A DNA stretch of 64,000 nt from NCBI RefSeq assembly GCF_000336555.1, contig NZ_KB375281.1:569815-633814 (forward strand). The letters run 5' to 3'. This DNA is from Afipia clevelandensis ATCC 49720. GTDB taxonomy: Bacteria > Pseudomonadota > Alphaproteobacteria > Rhizobiales > Xanthobacteraceae. The translations under genes and the position numbers were made by a program. Of the stretch, positions 8,373 through 16,074 are shown one piece after another. Below the pieces are notes generated by a model that was given only the letters and a program-made list of their open reading frames with translations, was not told where the DNA came from and did no database searches. Each line of letters begins with the position of its first letter. Within the stretch, counting starts at the first letter, position 1.

Positions 8373-9133
8373 TCGCCACGAGTGTCTTTGCGCTGAAAAA
8401 AGGAACGCCACTCGGCAATGCGGCCGAGCTTGAAACCGCGCTCCGGGACATCGGCGCGACCCGCTATCACAATCTGCATCCGTTTCACAAACTGCTGCAC
8501 GGCGGCAAGCTCAACAAAGGACAGGTGCAGGCCTGGGCGCTGAACCGCTACTATTACCAGAGTTCGATCCCGATCAAGGATGCGGTGGTGATCTCGCGCT
8601 TTCGCGACCGCAACATCCGCCTCGAATGGCGGCACCGGATCGAGGATCACGATGGCAATATCGGGACTGAAGGCGGGATCGAGCGCTGGCTGAAGCTGAC
8701 CGAAGGCCTAGGTCTCGACAGCGCCTATGTGGAATCCGCCGAGGGCATTCTGCCGGCGACGCGCTTTGCGGTCGATGCCTACGTTCATTTCGTCCGCGAC
8801 CGCACCCCGCTTGAGGCCATCGCCTCGTCGTTGACTGAATTGTTCGCGCCGAACCTGCACGAGGAGCGCATTTCGGGAATGCTTGCGCATTACGACTTTA
8901 TCAACCCGAATATCATGAGCTATTTCAAGCGCCGGCTGGAACAGGCTCCGCGCGACGCCAACTTCGCCCTCGATTTTGTCAAGACCCACGCCAAGACTCC
9001 GGAAGAGCGCGACGCTGTTTGCAATGCGCTGATCTTCAAGACCAACGTGCTCTGGGTTCAGCTCGATGCGCTGTATCATGCCTATGTCGAAGGGCATGTT
9101 CCGCCGGGCGCCTTCGTGCCGGAGAAGGGCTGA
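8369..9133 (+). CDS. pqqC: PqqC, pyrroloquinoline-quinone synthase
   Basis: PqqC catalyses the final ring closure and eight-electron oxidation that gives PQQ, using O2 without metal or cofactor. The 254-residue protein contains the active-site helices YHNLHPFHKLLHGG, QAWALNRYYYQ and EWRHRIEDHDG; the histidines and arginines seen here match the known site. The start is TTG at 8369, overlapping the pqqB stop (TTGA), a sign of translational coupling. The stop overlaps the pqqD start by one base (TGATG). Confidence 0.96.
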   Translation: MIATSVFALKKGTPLGNAAELETALRDIGATRYHNLHPFHKLLHGGKLNKGQVQAWALNRYYYQSSIPIKDAVVISRFRDRNIRLEWRHRIEDHDGNIGTEGGIERWLKLTEGLGLDSAYVESAEGILPATRFAVDAYVHFVRDRTPLEAIASSLTELFAPNLHEERISGMLAHYDFINPNIMSYFKRRLEQAPRDANFALDFVKTHAKTPEERDAVCNALIFKTNVLWVQLDALYHAYVEGHVPPGAFVPEKG

Positions 9134-9447
9134 TGGCATTGCGGAACCGCAGGATCGACATAACTGAGCAGAGCAGACCGATACTTGCACGGCATGCGAA
9201 ACTGAAGTTCGATGACGCACGGCAGGTCTGGGTCATTCTCGTTCCGGAAAGGGTGCTCGCGCCGGATGAGATCGCGGTTGAGGTGCTGCAGCTTTGCGAT
9301 GGTGTGCGGAATGTCGATCAGATCGTCGATGTCCTGGCGGCTAAATACACGGCGGACCGCGCCATCATTGGAGCCGATGTCATCGCCATGCTGAAGGACC
9401 TTGCGGAGAAGGGTTTTCTTGCGGAGGCACAGGACACCAAGCCATGA
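9133..9447 (+). CDS. pqqD: PqqD, PqqA-peptide chaperone
   Basis: PqqD is a small RiPP recognition element that binds PqqA and presents it to the radical SAM enzyme PqqE. The 104-residue reading from ATG 9133 (TGATG overlap with pqqC) is chosen over the longer in-frame ORF beginning inside pqqC. Typical family features are VWVILVPERVLAPDEIAVEVLQLCDG, a beta-strand/helix RRE core, and a winged-helix-like tail ADVIAMLKDLAEKGFL. It overlaps pqqE by 4 bases, in keeping with the PqqD-PqqE complex. Confidence 0.95.
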   Translation: MALRNRRIDITEQSRPILARHAKLKFDDARQVWVILVPERVLAPDEIAVEVLQLCDGVRNVDQIVDVLAAKYTADRAIIGADVIAMLKDLAEKGFLAEAQDTKP

Positions 9448-10646
9448 ACCCGACACTGACTGACGCCTCTCCTGTTCACACCGATCCGGCCGACGGGCTG
9501 GCGGTGCTGGAGGCGCGCAAGTCACAGGCGGAGACATTCGGCATTCCGCTGGCCGTTCTCGCGGAACTGACGCATCGGTGTCCGCTGCAGTGTCCGTATT
9601 GCTCGAATCCTCTGGAATTGGAGCGAAGTGGCGCGGAGCTATCCACGGATGAGTGGAGGCGCGTGTTGAGCGAACTCGCGCAAATCGGCGTGCTCCAGAT
9701 TCATTTCTCCGGCGGCGAGCCGACAGCGCGCAAGGATTTGGCTGAACTGGTCCGGCACGCAACGGATGTGGGTCTCTATAGCAATCTCATTACATCAGCC
9801 GTATTGCTGACCAGGGACAAGCTCGCCGCTTTGGCTGATGCCGGGCTGTGTCACATCCAGATCAGCTTTCAGGGCAGCGAGCAAGGCGTTGCCGACCGTG
9901 TCGCCGGGCTCAAAGACGCGCATGCGAAGAAAATCGAAGCAGCGGGCTGGGCACGCGAACTTGGGTTGCCGCTCACCGTGAACGCCGTGATGCATCGGCA
10001 AAACCTGTTTCAGTTATCCGACATCATCCAGATGGCCGTCGATCTCGATGCCGACCGGCTCGAAGTCGCCAACGTGCAGTATTATGGCTGGGCGCTGAAC
10101 AACCGCGCCACGCTGATGCCGACCATTGAGCAGATCGAGGAAACCTCCCGCATTGTCGAGGAGGCCGAGACGCGGCTGAAGGGTATCCTCGCGATTGATT
10201 ATGTGGTCCCGGACTACTACGCGCTGCGCCCGAAGAAATGCATGGGCGGCTGGGGAAGGCAGTTTTTCAACATCTCGCCATCCGGCAAGATTTTACCGTG
10301 TCATGCGGCGGAAACGATTACCGGTCTCGCGTTCGAGTCGGTACGCGATCATTCCATCGCGTGGATCTGGCAGAATTCAGAGGCCTTCAACCGTTATCGC
10401 GGCACAGGCTGGATGCCGCAGCCCTGCCAAAGCTGTGAGTACAGAGAGGTCGATTACGGTGGGTGCCGTTGTCAGGCCTTTGCTCTAACCGGCAATGCGG
10501 GAAACACCGATCCCGCCTGCGCGCTATCTCCCATGCACGAAGCGATCTTCAAGACGGCCATGAGCGAGGCCGCTGGCGACACTCGCCGTTTCATCTACCG
10601 CAATTTTGCCGGCGGGACCCGCGAGGCGGATGTGCATGGCGCCTGA
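9444..10646 (+). CDS. pqqE: PqqE, radical SAM PqqA cross-linking enzyme
   Basis: PqqE forms the first carbon-carbon bond between the Glu and Tyr side chains of PqqA by radical S-adenosylmethionine chemistry. The 400-residue protein has the radical SAM cluster CxxxCxxC at C46, C50 and C53 (RCPLQCPYCSNP), the SAM-binding FSGGEPTAR, and a SPASM domain with auxiliary Fe-S ligands (KKCMGGWG, PCHAAE, PCQSCEY, YGGCRCQAF, DPAC). Length and motif order are standard. The 3' end overlaps the start of the following peptidase gene. Confidence 0.96.
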   Translation: MNPTLTDASPVHTDPADGLAVLEARKSQAETFGIPLAVLAELTHRCPLQCPYCSNPLELERSGAELSTDEWRRVLSELAQIGVLQIHFSGGEPTARKDLAELVRHATDVGLYSNLITSAVLLTRDKLAALADAGLCHIQISFQGSEQGVADRVAGLKDAHAKKIEAAGWARELGLPLTVNAVMHRQNLFQLSDIIQMAVDLDADRLEVANVQYYGWALNNRATLMPTIEQIEETSRIVEEAETRLKGILAIDYVVPDYYALRPKKCMGGWGRQFFNISPSGKILPCHAAETITGLAFESVRDHSIAWIWQNSEAFNRYRGTGWMPQPCQSCEYREVDYGGCRCQAFALTGNAGNTDPACALSPMHEAIFKTAMSEAAGDTRRFIYRNFAGGTREADVHGA

Positions 10647-11619
10647 CGCCGGCGACATCGCAGCACCGGACAAGCGGGGAGACCGCTTCGCGCCGCTCTC
10701 GGCGCGGCATATGCCGGTTGGCGACGGCCATGACATCTATGTCGAGACGGTGGGGCGGGCGGACGGCATTCCGGCCATCTATCTGCACGGCGGGCCAGGC
10801 AGCGGCTGTCAGCCGGATCATCGCCGGCTGTTCGATCCCTCGCGATTTCATGCCGTGCTGTTCGATCAGCGCGGCGCAGGTAGGAGCCGCCCGAAGGGCC
10901 TGCGAGAGGCCAACACGCTGCCGCATCTGATCGCGGATATGGAAGCCATTCGCGAAAGCCTCGGCTTCGACAAATGGCTCGTTGTCGGCGGATCATGGGG
11001 CGCGACGCTGGCGCTCGCTTACGCGCAGGCTCATCCGCAGCGTGTGAGCGGCATTGTGCTTCGGGCGACCTTTCTCGGAACGCGAGCCGAACTCGAACGA
11101 GCTTTTCTTCAAAACTTGCCGGGATTCTACCCAGATCTGTACGAGGACTTTCTCAATCTGCTTCCATCGCAGGAGCGCTCCCAGCCCCTCGATGCTTACT
11201 GGCGGCGCATTCTTGATCCCGATCCAAAGGTTCATGGCCCCGCATCCCGCGCATGGCACGACACCGAACGAATCCTGTCCGAGCACAAGCCGTCCAAGAC
11301 CCGGCTCGATCTCGCTGCGGTGAACAACGATGCGCGCGGCTTGCCGTCCACGCCGTTTATGGAAGCTCACTACTTCATGAATGATTGCTTCATAGCGCCC
11401 GGACAACTTTTGGAAAATGCCGGGAAACTGTCTGGCATTCGCGGGATTGTCGTGCAGGGCCGTTACGACCTGTTGTGTCCGCCTTCAACCGCGCATGCGC
11501 TGCTGAAAGTCTGGCCCGGCGCGGCGCTGAGAATGGCCGAGGCGGCGGGCCACACGCTGTATGACCCCGGCGTGCGCGATGTCGTCATCGCAGCGATTGA
11601 CGATATCTGGCGCCAATAA
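10636..11619 (+). CDS. Prolyl iminopeptidase-like alpha/beta hydrolase (S33) coupled to pqqE
   Basis: This 327-residue alpha/beta hydrolase matches proline iminopeptidases: HGGPGSG oxyanion-hole motif near residue 54, FDQRGAGRS, and the nucleophile elbow GGSWGATLALAYAQ with Ser near residue 119. An acidic residue in QGRYDLLCPP and His in AAGHTLYD complete the triad. Family S33 enzymes release N-terminal proline from peptides in the cytoplasm. I start it at ATG 10636, 11 bases inside pqqE; an earlier in-frame TTG at 10606 is less likely. Translational coupling to pqqE suggests a role in trimming the PqqA peptide, which has Pro12 just before the reactive Glu16, but this is inference; it could be a passenger housekeeping peptidase. 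Confidence 0.85.
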   Translation: MAPDAGDIAAPDKRGDRFAPLSARHMPVGDGHDIYVETVGRADGIPAIYLHGGPGSGCQPDHRRLFDPSRFHAVLFDQRGAGRSRPKGLREANTLPHLIADMEAIRESLGFDKWLVVGGSWGATLALAYAQAHPQRVSGIVLRATFLGTRAELERAFLQNLPGFYPDLYEDFLNLLPSQERSQPLDAYWRRILDPDPKVHGPASRAWHDTERILSEHKPSKTRLDLAAVNNDARGLPSTPFMEAHYFMNDCFIAPGQLLENAGKLSGIRGIVVQGRYDLLCPPSTAHALLKVWPGAALRMAEAAGHTLYDPGVRDVVIAAIDDIWRQ

Positions 11620-11629
11620 ACGTGTTCGC

Positions 11630-11645
11630 TCCGGTCAGAACCGGA
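11630..11645. terminator. Short hairpin between convergent genes
   Basis: A perfect 6-base inverted repeat (TCCGGT, loop CAGA, ACCGGA) fills the 26-base space between the peptidase stop and the cytochrome c stop on the other strand. There is no T-tract, so it is at best a weak bidirectional terminator. Confidence 0.4.
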
Positions 11646-11975
11646 TCAGTTCGGAAGCGTCACTTCGACCGTCAGCCCGGAATACCAGGCCGCGAGATCG
11701 GCGATGTCCGCATCCGATAAAGGCTTGGCCACGACATTCATGGTCTCGTCCTTGCGCTCCCCGGAGCGGAAGGCCTTGATCTGCTTTTCCAGATACATCG
11801 CCGGCGAACCGGCGATGTTGGGGGCCATCGGCATTTTAGAAATTCCGTCAACGCCGTGACATGCCGCGCACATCTGCGCTTTCTTGCGTCCGGCCTTGGC
11901 GTCGGTGGCGTGAGCCGTGCCGGATGGAGCCATCAGGCTCAACAGGCAGAGGCAGGCAATCAGACGGCCGATCAT
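11646..11975 (-). CDS. Periplasmic class I cytochrome c
   Basis: This 109-residue protein has an N-terminal signal peptide (about residues 1-23, ending SGTAHA) and one haem c site CAACH at residues 36-40. PNIAGSP and a C-terminal helix DADIADLAAWYSGL follow, typical of small cytochrome c domains (cytochrome c553/c5-like). A methionine in the region EKQIKAFRSGERKDETMNVV is the probable axial ligand. It lies 81 bases downstream of the PQQ-dependent sugar dehydrogenase on the same strand, so it probably takes electrons from that enzyme in the periplasm. A 15-base-pair hairpin lies between the two genes. Confidence 0.9.
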   Translation of the reverse strand: MIGRLIACLCLLSLMAPSGTAHATDAKAGRKKAQMCAACHGVDGISKMPMAPNIAGSPAMYLEKQIKAFRSGERKDETMNVVAKPLSDADIADLAAWYSGLTVEVTLPN

Positions 11976-12007
11976 GTGTTGTCCATCTTGTTGTCACCCG
12001 AACGCGG

Positions 12008-12042
12008 CTCGCCGCGAACAGGTCAGGCCTGTCCGCGGCGAG
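12008..12042 (-). other. Intercistronic RNA hairpin, PQQ dehydrogenase to cytochrome c
   Basis: A 15-base stem (12008-12022 with 12028-12042, loop of 5) occupies the gap between the two minus-strand genes. The one mismatch is A-C on the plus strand but becomes G-U in the minus-strand RNA, so the stem is fully paired in the real transcript. No T-run follows. It probably stabilises the upstream message or reduces read-through into the cytochrome gene. Confidence 0.6.
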
Positions 12043-12056
12043 GGCGATGTTGGCAC

Positions 12057-13334
12057 TTATTTTCCGTCGTAGGTGATGCGATAGAGCGCTCCGGCCAGAT
12101 CGTCGGAGACCAGCATTGATCCATCGCGCAGCGTCGCAACGTCGACGGGGCGGCCGGTATATTCGCCGTCCGCCGTCAGCCAGCCCGATGCGAAGACTTC
12201 CGTCTTGTCCGCGCTGCCGTCAGGCTTCAGTGAGGTGAACATGATGCGCGCGCCGACCGGCTCCGTGCGATTCCACGATCCATGCTGCGCCGAGAAGATG
12301 CCGCCGCGATATTTCGCCGGGAACGACTTGCCGTTGTAGAAGATCATCCCGAGATCGGCGGCATGGGCGTCCATTTCGACTTCCGGGTACACCACGTTCG
12401 CGGGCGGCGTATCGCCCTTGTATTCGTTGGTCCGGACCTTGCCGCCGCCGAAATACGGGAATCCGAAGTTCTGGCCGATCTGGGTGGCGCGGTTCAATTC
12501 GCCGGGCGGGATGTTGTCGCCCATGCCGTCGACCTGATTGTCGGTGAACCAAAGCTGGTTGTTCTTCGGATTGAAATCCATGCCGACCGAGTTGCGAACG
12601 CCGGTCGCGTAGACTTCGCGGTTCTTGCCATCCTGATCGACCCGGATAATACCGCCGATGCCGTGCTTGTTGAAGCCGTCCATCTTGCTCTTCGCCGGGA
12701 CGTTGAATGGCTGTCCCAGCGTGATGTAAATCTTGTTGTCGGCGCCGACCCGGCATACGCGGGCGGTGTGGTTGAAACTCTCGTCTTCCTTCGGGATCAG
12801 TTCGCCCTGAGGAACGACAACCGCCACGGCAATGTCCGGACTTTCATAGAAAAATTCCGCAGCCGGGAAATTGAGGACACGGTTCTGCTCGGCGACGAAC
12901 AGGAACCCGTCCTTGGAGAAGCAGACGCCATTCGGGATGGTGAAATTGACCGATGGGGCGAATTCCTTCACTTCCTCCGCAAAGCCTGCCTTGCCGCGGT
13001 CGGTCACCGCATAGACCTTGCTCTTGCGCGTGCCGACGAATGTCACGACGCCCTGCGGGCCGACCGCGATGTGGCGCGCATCGGGCACCAGCGCATACAG
13101 GCTGATCTTGAAACCCGGCGGCAGCTTGATCTTGGCGAGATTAGCCTTGATCGCATCGACCTTGCGCCCCGTTTGCGGCACGGTCGGAATCTCGGTGACG
13201 CCTGTCTTCTGGAAGTTACCGAGCTTGTCCAGATTGTTGTTCTGACTCTGCGCGGATGCAGATATTGCCGATATACCAACGAGTGCAGCGGCCGCGACGG
13301 AAACAAGAGTGCGTTTTTTGAAAGCGTAAAACAT
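12057..13334 (-). CDS. PQQ-dependent sugar dehydrogenase (soluble aldose/sorbosone dehydrogenase family)
   Basis: The 425-residue protein has a signal peptide (residues 1-28, VSVAAAALVGISAISASA) and a six-bladed beta-propeller of the GSDH/sorbosone dehydrogenase family. Telling segments are HTARVCRVGADNKIYITLGQ, NSVGMDFNPKNNQLWFTDN, PPGELNRATQIGQNFGFPYFGGG and AQHGSWNRTEPVGARI. The enzyme would oxidise a sugar or aldehyde in the periplasm and pass electrons to the adjacent cytochrome c. A GGAGGA site precedes the ATG. Its position next to the complete pqq operon strongly supports PQQ as cofactor. The true substrate cannot be read from the sequence. Confidence 0.88.
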   Translation of the reverse strand: MFYAFKKRTLVSVAAAALVGISAISASAQSQNNNLDKLGNFQKTGVTEIPTVPQTGRKVDAIKANLAKIKLPPGFKISLYALVPDARHIAVGPQGVVTFVGTRKSKVYAVTDRGKAGFAEEVKEFAPSVNFTIPNGVCFSKDGFLFVAEQNRVLNFPAAEFFYESPDIAVAVVVPQGELIPKEDESFNHTARVCRVGADNKIYITLGQPFNVPAKSKMDGFNKHGIGGIIRVDQDGKNREVYATGVRNSVGMDFNPKNNQLWFTDNQVDGMGDNIPPGELNRATQIGQNFGFPYFGGGKVRTNEYKGDTPPANVVYPEVEMDAHAADLGMIFYNGKSFPAKYRGGIFSAQHGSWNRTEPVGARIMFTSLKPDGSADKTEVFASGWLTADGEYTGRPVDVATLRDGSMLVSDDLAGALYRITYDGK

Positions 13335-13418
13335 GATTTATCCTCCCGGCGGGGTTCATTCTTGGCGTTTTACGAGGCGGGAGCCTAACCGAGCATTTCA
13401 GTAGCGCAAGGCAGTCCG

Positions 13419-13438
13419 CGCCAGAATTCGTTCTGGCG
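13419..13438. other. Perfect 8-bp hairpin with TTCG loop
   Basis: CGCCAGAA and TTCTGGCG flank the tetraloop TTCG (plus strand) in the 222-base gap between the otnC stop and the sugar dehydrogenase start. It may end the otnC message or be an operator or leader structure of the dehydrogenase gene, 85 bases from its start. No T-tract is present. Confidence 0.4.
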
Positions 13439-13556
13439 GCGCAACATCCCGCTACAGCATCGCGCGATTGTGTATTGTTACGGCAGTGTGATGCGGTGTG
13501 CTTCGCTGTGACGGATTACCGCAAGAGTTCCGCGTACGTTAGCGGGCAGTAGATAT

Positions 13557-14213
13557 CTATGGCGCAGCAACCGGTTTCGCACTGCCGAAATTTGCTGCGA
13601 GATCGCTGACTTGCTCGGGCGTCAATGCGCGCGGACTCATGTTGCGTGTCATGAGATAGAGCTTTGCCGTCTCCTCAAGCTCTTCCATCGCAAAGACGGC
13701 GGCCTCCAGCGTGTCGCCGGCAACGACGGGACCGTGATTGGACAGCAGCACGCAGGAATACCGCCCGCCAAGCCCGCGGATGGCGGCTGCCACGGCGGCA
13801 TCCCCGGGACGATAATAGGGCAGAAGCGCGGTCTCTCCACAGCGCATCACATAGTAGGGCGTCAGCGGCGGAAGCGCCGCCTTGGGGTCGATCTCCGGCA
13901 GCATGGAGACGGCAACGCAGTGGGCGCAATGAAGATGCACGACGGCGCGGGCGCCGGGCCTGGTCTCATAGAGCGCCGCATGCAGCGGGATTTCTTTTGT
14001 CGGCGCATCTCCCGACATGACCCGGCCAGATCCGTTCAGCCGCGACAGGCGGGCCGGATCGAGAAACCCTAGTGAGGCATTGGTCGGCGTGACCAGCCAG
14101 CCGCCGTCATCGAGACGGACACTGATGTTTCCCGACGATCCCGGCGTCAGGCCGCGTTCAAACAGGGAGCGGCCAAACTGGCAGATTTGATCGCGCAAAC
14201 GTGTTTCAGTCAT
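13557..14213 (-). CDS. otnC: OtnC-like 3-oxo-tetronate 4-phosphate decarboxylase (class II aldolase/adducin fold)
   Basis: This 218-residue cytoplasmic enzyme belongs to the class II aldolase family. It shows GLTPGSSGNISVR near the N-terminus, the zinc ligands HLHCAHC around residues 90-96, the PLTPYYVMRCG segment and SNHGPVVAG near residue 155. In the company of ltnD, otnI and otnK it is best read as the decarboxylase that turns 3-oxo-tetronate 4-phosphate into dihydroxyacetone phosphate. I start it at 14213 (MTETRL), with an AAAGGCGG site upstream, not at the longer 14324 start that would run through the divergent promoter. It is transcribed away from ltnD across a 135-base gap. Confidence 0.85.
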   Translation of the reverse strand: MTETRLRDQICQFGRSLFERGLTPGSSGNISVRLDDGGWLVTPTNASLGFLDPARLSRLNGSGRVMSGDAPTKEIPLHAALYETRPGARAVVHLHCAHCVAVSMLPEIDPKAALPPLTPYYVMRCGETALLPYYRPGDAAVAAAIRGLGGRYSCVLLSNHGPVVAGDTLEAAVFAMEELEETAKLYLMTRNMSPRALTPEQVSDLAANFGSAKPVAAP

Positions 14214-14348
14214 GGAGCCGCCTTTCAGACTTGTTTTCCCATGGTTTGCCACGCTGCTCAAATGCCATTTTGGACACGGGATGAGCCATGCTACCAAACC
14301 TCCAACCGCTCGGCGCGAACGCACGAGCAGACAACAAGATGAGGAAAC

Positions 14349-15254
14349 ATGTCATCACAGCCATGGCGGGTAGGGGTGGTCGGTCTCGGCTCGATGGGCC
14401 TTGGCATGGCGCTGTCATTGAGGCGTGCCGGATTTGATGTGATCGGCTGCGACGTCACTCCGGAAGCGGTCGCCCGTCTTGTCGCCGAAGGCGGCCGCGC
14501 TGCGTCCTCGCCCGCGGAAGCTGCCAACGGCGCCGATGCGGTGGTGAGCGTGGTGGTGAATGCGGCCCAGACCGAAACCGTCCTGTTCGGCGCTCAGGGC
14601 GTTGCGGAGACGTTGCCGGAAGGCGCGGTCTTTATATCCTCCGCCACGATGGACCCCGACGTGGCCCGGCGCCTGGCGAAACAGCTCGAAGCGACGGGCC
14701 GGCATTATCTCGACGCGCCGATCAGCGGCGGCGCCCAGCGGGCCGCCCAGGGCGAACTGACCATTCTGGCATCCGGCAGTCCGGTGGCTTTCGCCAAGGC
14801 GAAGCCTGCGCTCGACGCCATGTCGGCGAAACTCTATGAACTCGGGAACGAGCCCGGGCAGGGCGCGGCCTTCAAGATGATCAACCAGTTGCTCGCTGGG
14901 GTGCACATCGCCGCTGCCAGCGAGGCGATGGCCTTTGCGGCCAGACAAGGCCTCGACATCAGAAAGGTCTACGAGGTCATCACTGCTTCCGCCGGCAACT
15001 CTTGGATGTTCGAGAACCGCATGCCGCATGTGCTGGACGGCGACTACACCCCGCGCAGCGCGGTGGATATTTTTGTCAAGGATCTCGGGATCATTCAGGA
15101 TATGGCGCGCACGGCGAAGTTCCCCGTGCCGGTGTCGGCGGCTGCGCTGCAGATGTTCCTCATGACATCCGCCGCCGGAATGGGCCGCGACGACGATGCC
15201 TCGGTGGCGCGGATGTACGCGCGCGTTACGGGTGTGAAACTGCCGGGCGAATAG
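14349..15254 (+). CDS. ltnD: LtnD-like L-threonate (tetronate) dehydrogenase
   Basis: This 301-residue beta-hydroxyacid dehydrogenase has the Rossmann NAD motif GLGSMGLGMALSLRRAG at residues 9-25, the substrate-binding DAPISGGAQRAAQGELTI near residues 120-137, and the catalytic lysine in GAAFKMINQLLAG near residue 178. The family includes 3-hydroxyisobutyrate dehydrogenases; the neighbours OtnI, OtnK and OtnC point to oxidation of L-threonate to 2-oxo-tetronate as the first pathway step. It is the first gene of the plus-strand set; 31 bases separate it from otnI. The window also has a true MmsB at 41883, so the two paralogues can be compared. Confidence 0.85.
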   Translation: MSSQPWRVGVVGLGSMGLGMALSLRRAGFDVIGCDVTPEAVARLVAEGGRAASSPAEAANGADAVVSVVVNAAQTETVLFGAQGVAETLPEGAVFISSATMDPDVARRLAKQLEATGRHYLDAPISGGAQRAAQGELTILASGSPVAFAKAKPALDAMSAKLYELGNEPGQGAAFKMINQLLAGVHIAAASEAMAFAARQGLDIRKVYEVITASAGNSWMFENRMPHVLDGDYTPRSAVDIFVKDLGIIQDMARTAKFPVPVSAAALQMFLMTSAAGMGRDDDASVARMYARVTGVKLPGE

Positions 15255-15285
15255 CTTCATCACAATCAAGAAACGGAAATACCGG

Positions 15286-16074
15286 ATGCCTCGCTTTGCC
15301 GCCAATCTCAGCATGATGTTCAACGAAGTGCCGTTCCTCGATCGTTTCGAGGCGGCGGCAAAGGCCGGATTCGAAGCGGTGGAATTTCTCTTTCCATACG
15401 AGCATTCGCCTGAGGACATTGAGAGCCGACTCCATGGCAACGGGTTGACGCAGGCGCTGTTCAATCTGTTCCCCGGCGACTGGAACAACGGCGAGCGTGG
15501 CTTCGCGGCGCTGCCGGAGCGTTTCGCCGATGTGCAGGCAAGCGTAAGTCAGGCATTGCCTTATGCAAAAGCGACGGGTGTCAAACGCCTTCATTTGATG
15601 GCCGGGATCGCTGATCGTCATGATCCAAAGGCTGTCGATGCATTCTGCCGCTCTGTCGTGTGGGTGGCTGAAGCGCTGGCGAAGGAAAACATCGACGTGA
15701 TGCTGGAGCCGATCAATCCACGCGATGTGCCAGGTTATTTTCTCAACGATTTCGATTTTGCCGCGGGCGTTATCGGCGATCTCAAAATTCCCAATCTGAA
15801 ACTGCAGTTCGATATCTATCACCGGCAGATCGTTCATGGCGACGTCACCATGGCGCTGCGGAAGATGATGCCCTTGATCGGACATATCCAGATCGCCAGT
15901 GTGCCGTTGCGTAACGAGCCATCAGGCGAGGAACTGAATTATCCCTTTCTGTTCGATGAACTGGATCGGCTTGGTTATGGCGGCTTTGTCGGCTGCGAGT
16001 ATCGCCCGAAAGGCAACACGGTCGATGGCCTCGGCTGGTTCGCGCCTTACGCAGCCAAAGGTACGCGCGCATGA
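15286..16074 (+). CDS. otnI: OtnI, 2-oxo-tetronate isomerase
   Basis: The 262-residue protein is a TIM-barrel enzyme of the hydroxypyruvate isomerase family. AANLSMMFNEVPFLDRFEAAAKAGFE type N-terminal sequence, LFNLFPGDWNNGERG, MLEPINPRD and QFDIYHRQIVHGD are characteristic; the Glu, Asp and His residues in these motifs form the metal site. In this cluster it should convert 2-oxo-tetronate to 3-oxo-tetronate, the substrate of OtnK. Its stop overlaps the otnK start by 4 bases (ATGA), which supports a joint function. Confidence 0.87.
   Translation: MPRFAANLSMMFNEVPFLDRFEAAAKAGFEAVEFLFPYEHSPEDIESRLHGNGLTQALFNLFPGDWNNGERGFAALPERFADVQASVSQALPYAKATGVKRLHLMAGIADRHDPKAVDAFCRSVVWVAEALAKENIDVMLEPINPRDVPGYFLNDFDFAAGVIGDLKIPNLKLQFDIYHRQIVHGDVTMALRKMMPLIGHIQIASVPLRNEPSGEELNYPFLFDELDRLGYGGFVGCEYRPKGNTVDGLGWFAPYAAKGTRA

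Noticed and set aside
12282-13388. Open frame of about 370 codons on the plus strand
   Set aside because: Antisense to the PQQ-dependent sugar dehydrogenase, which has a signal peptide and propeller motifs.
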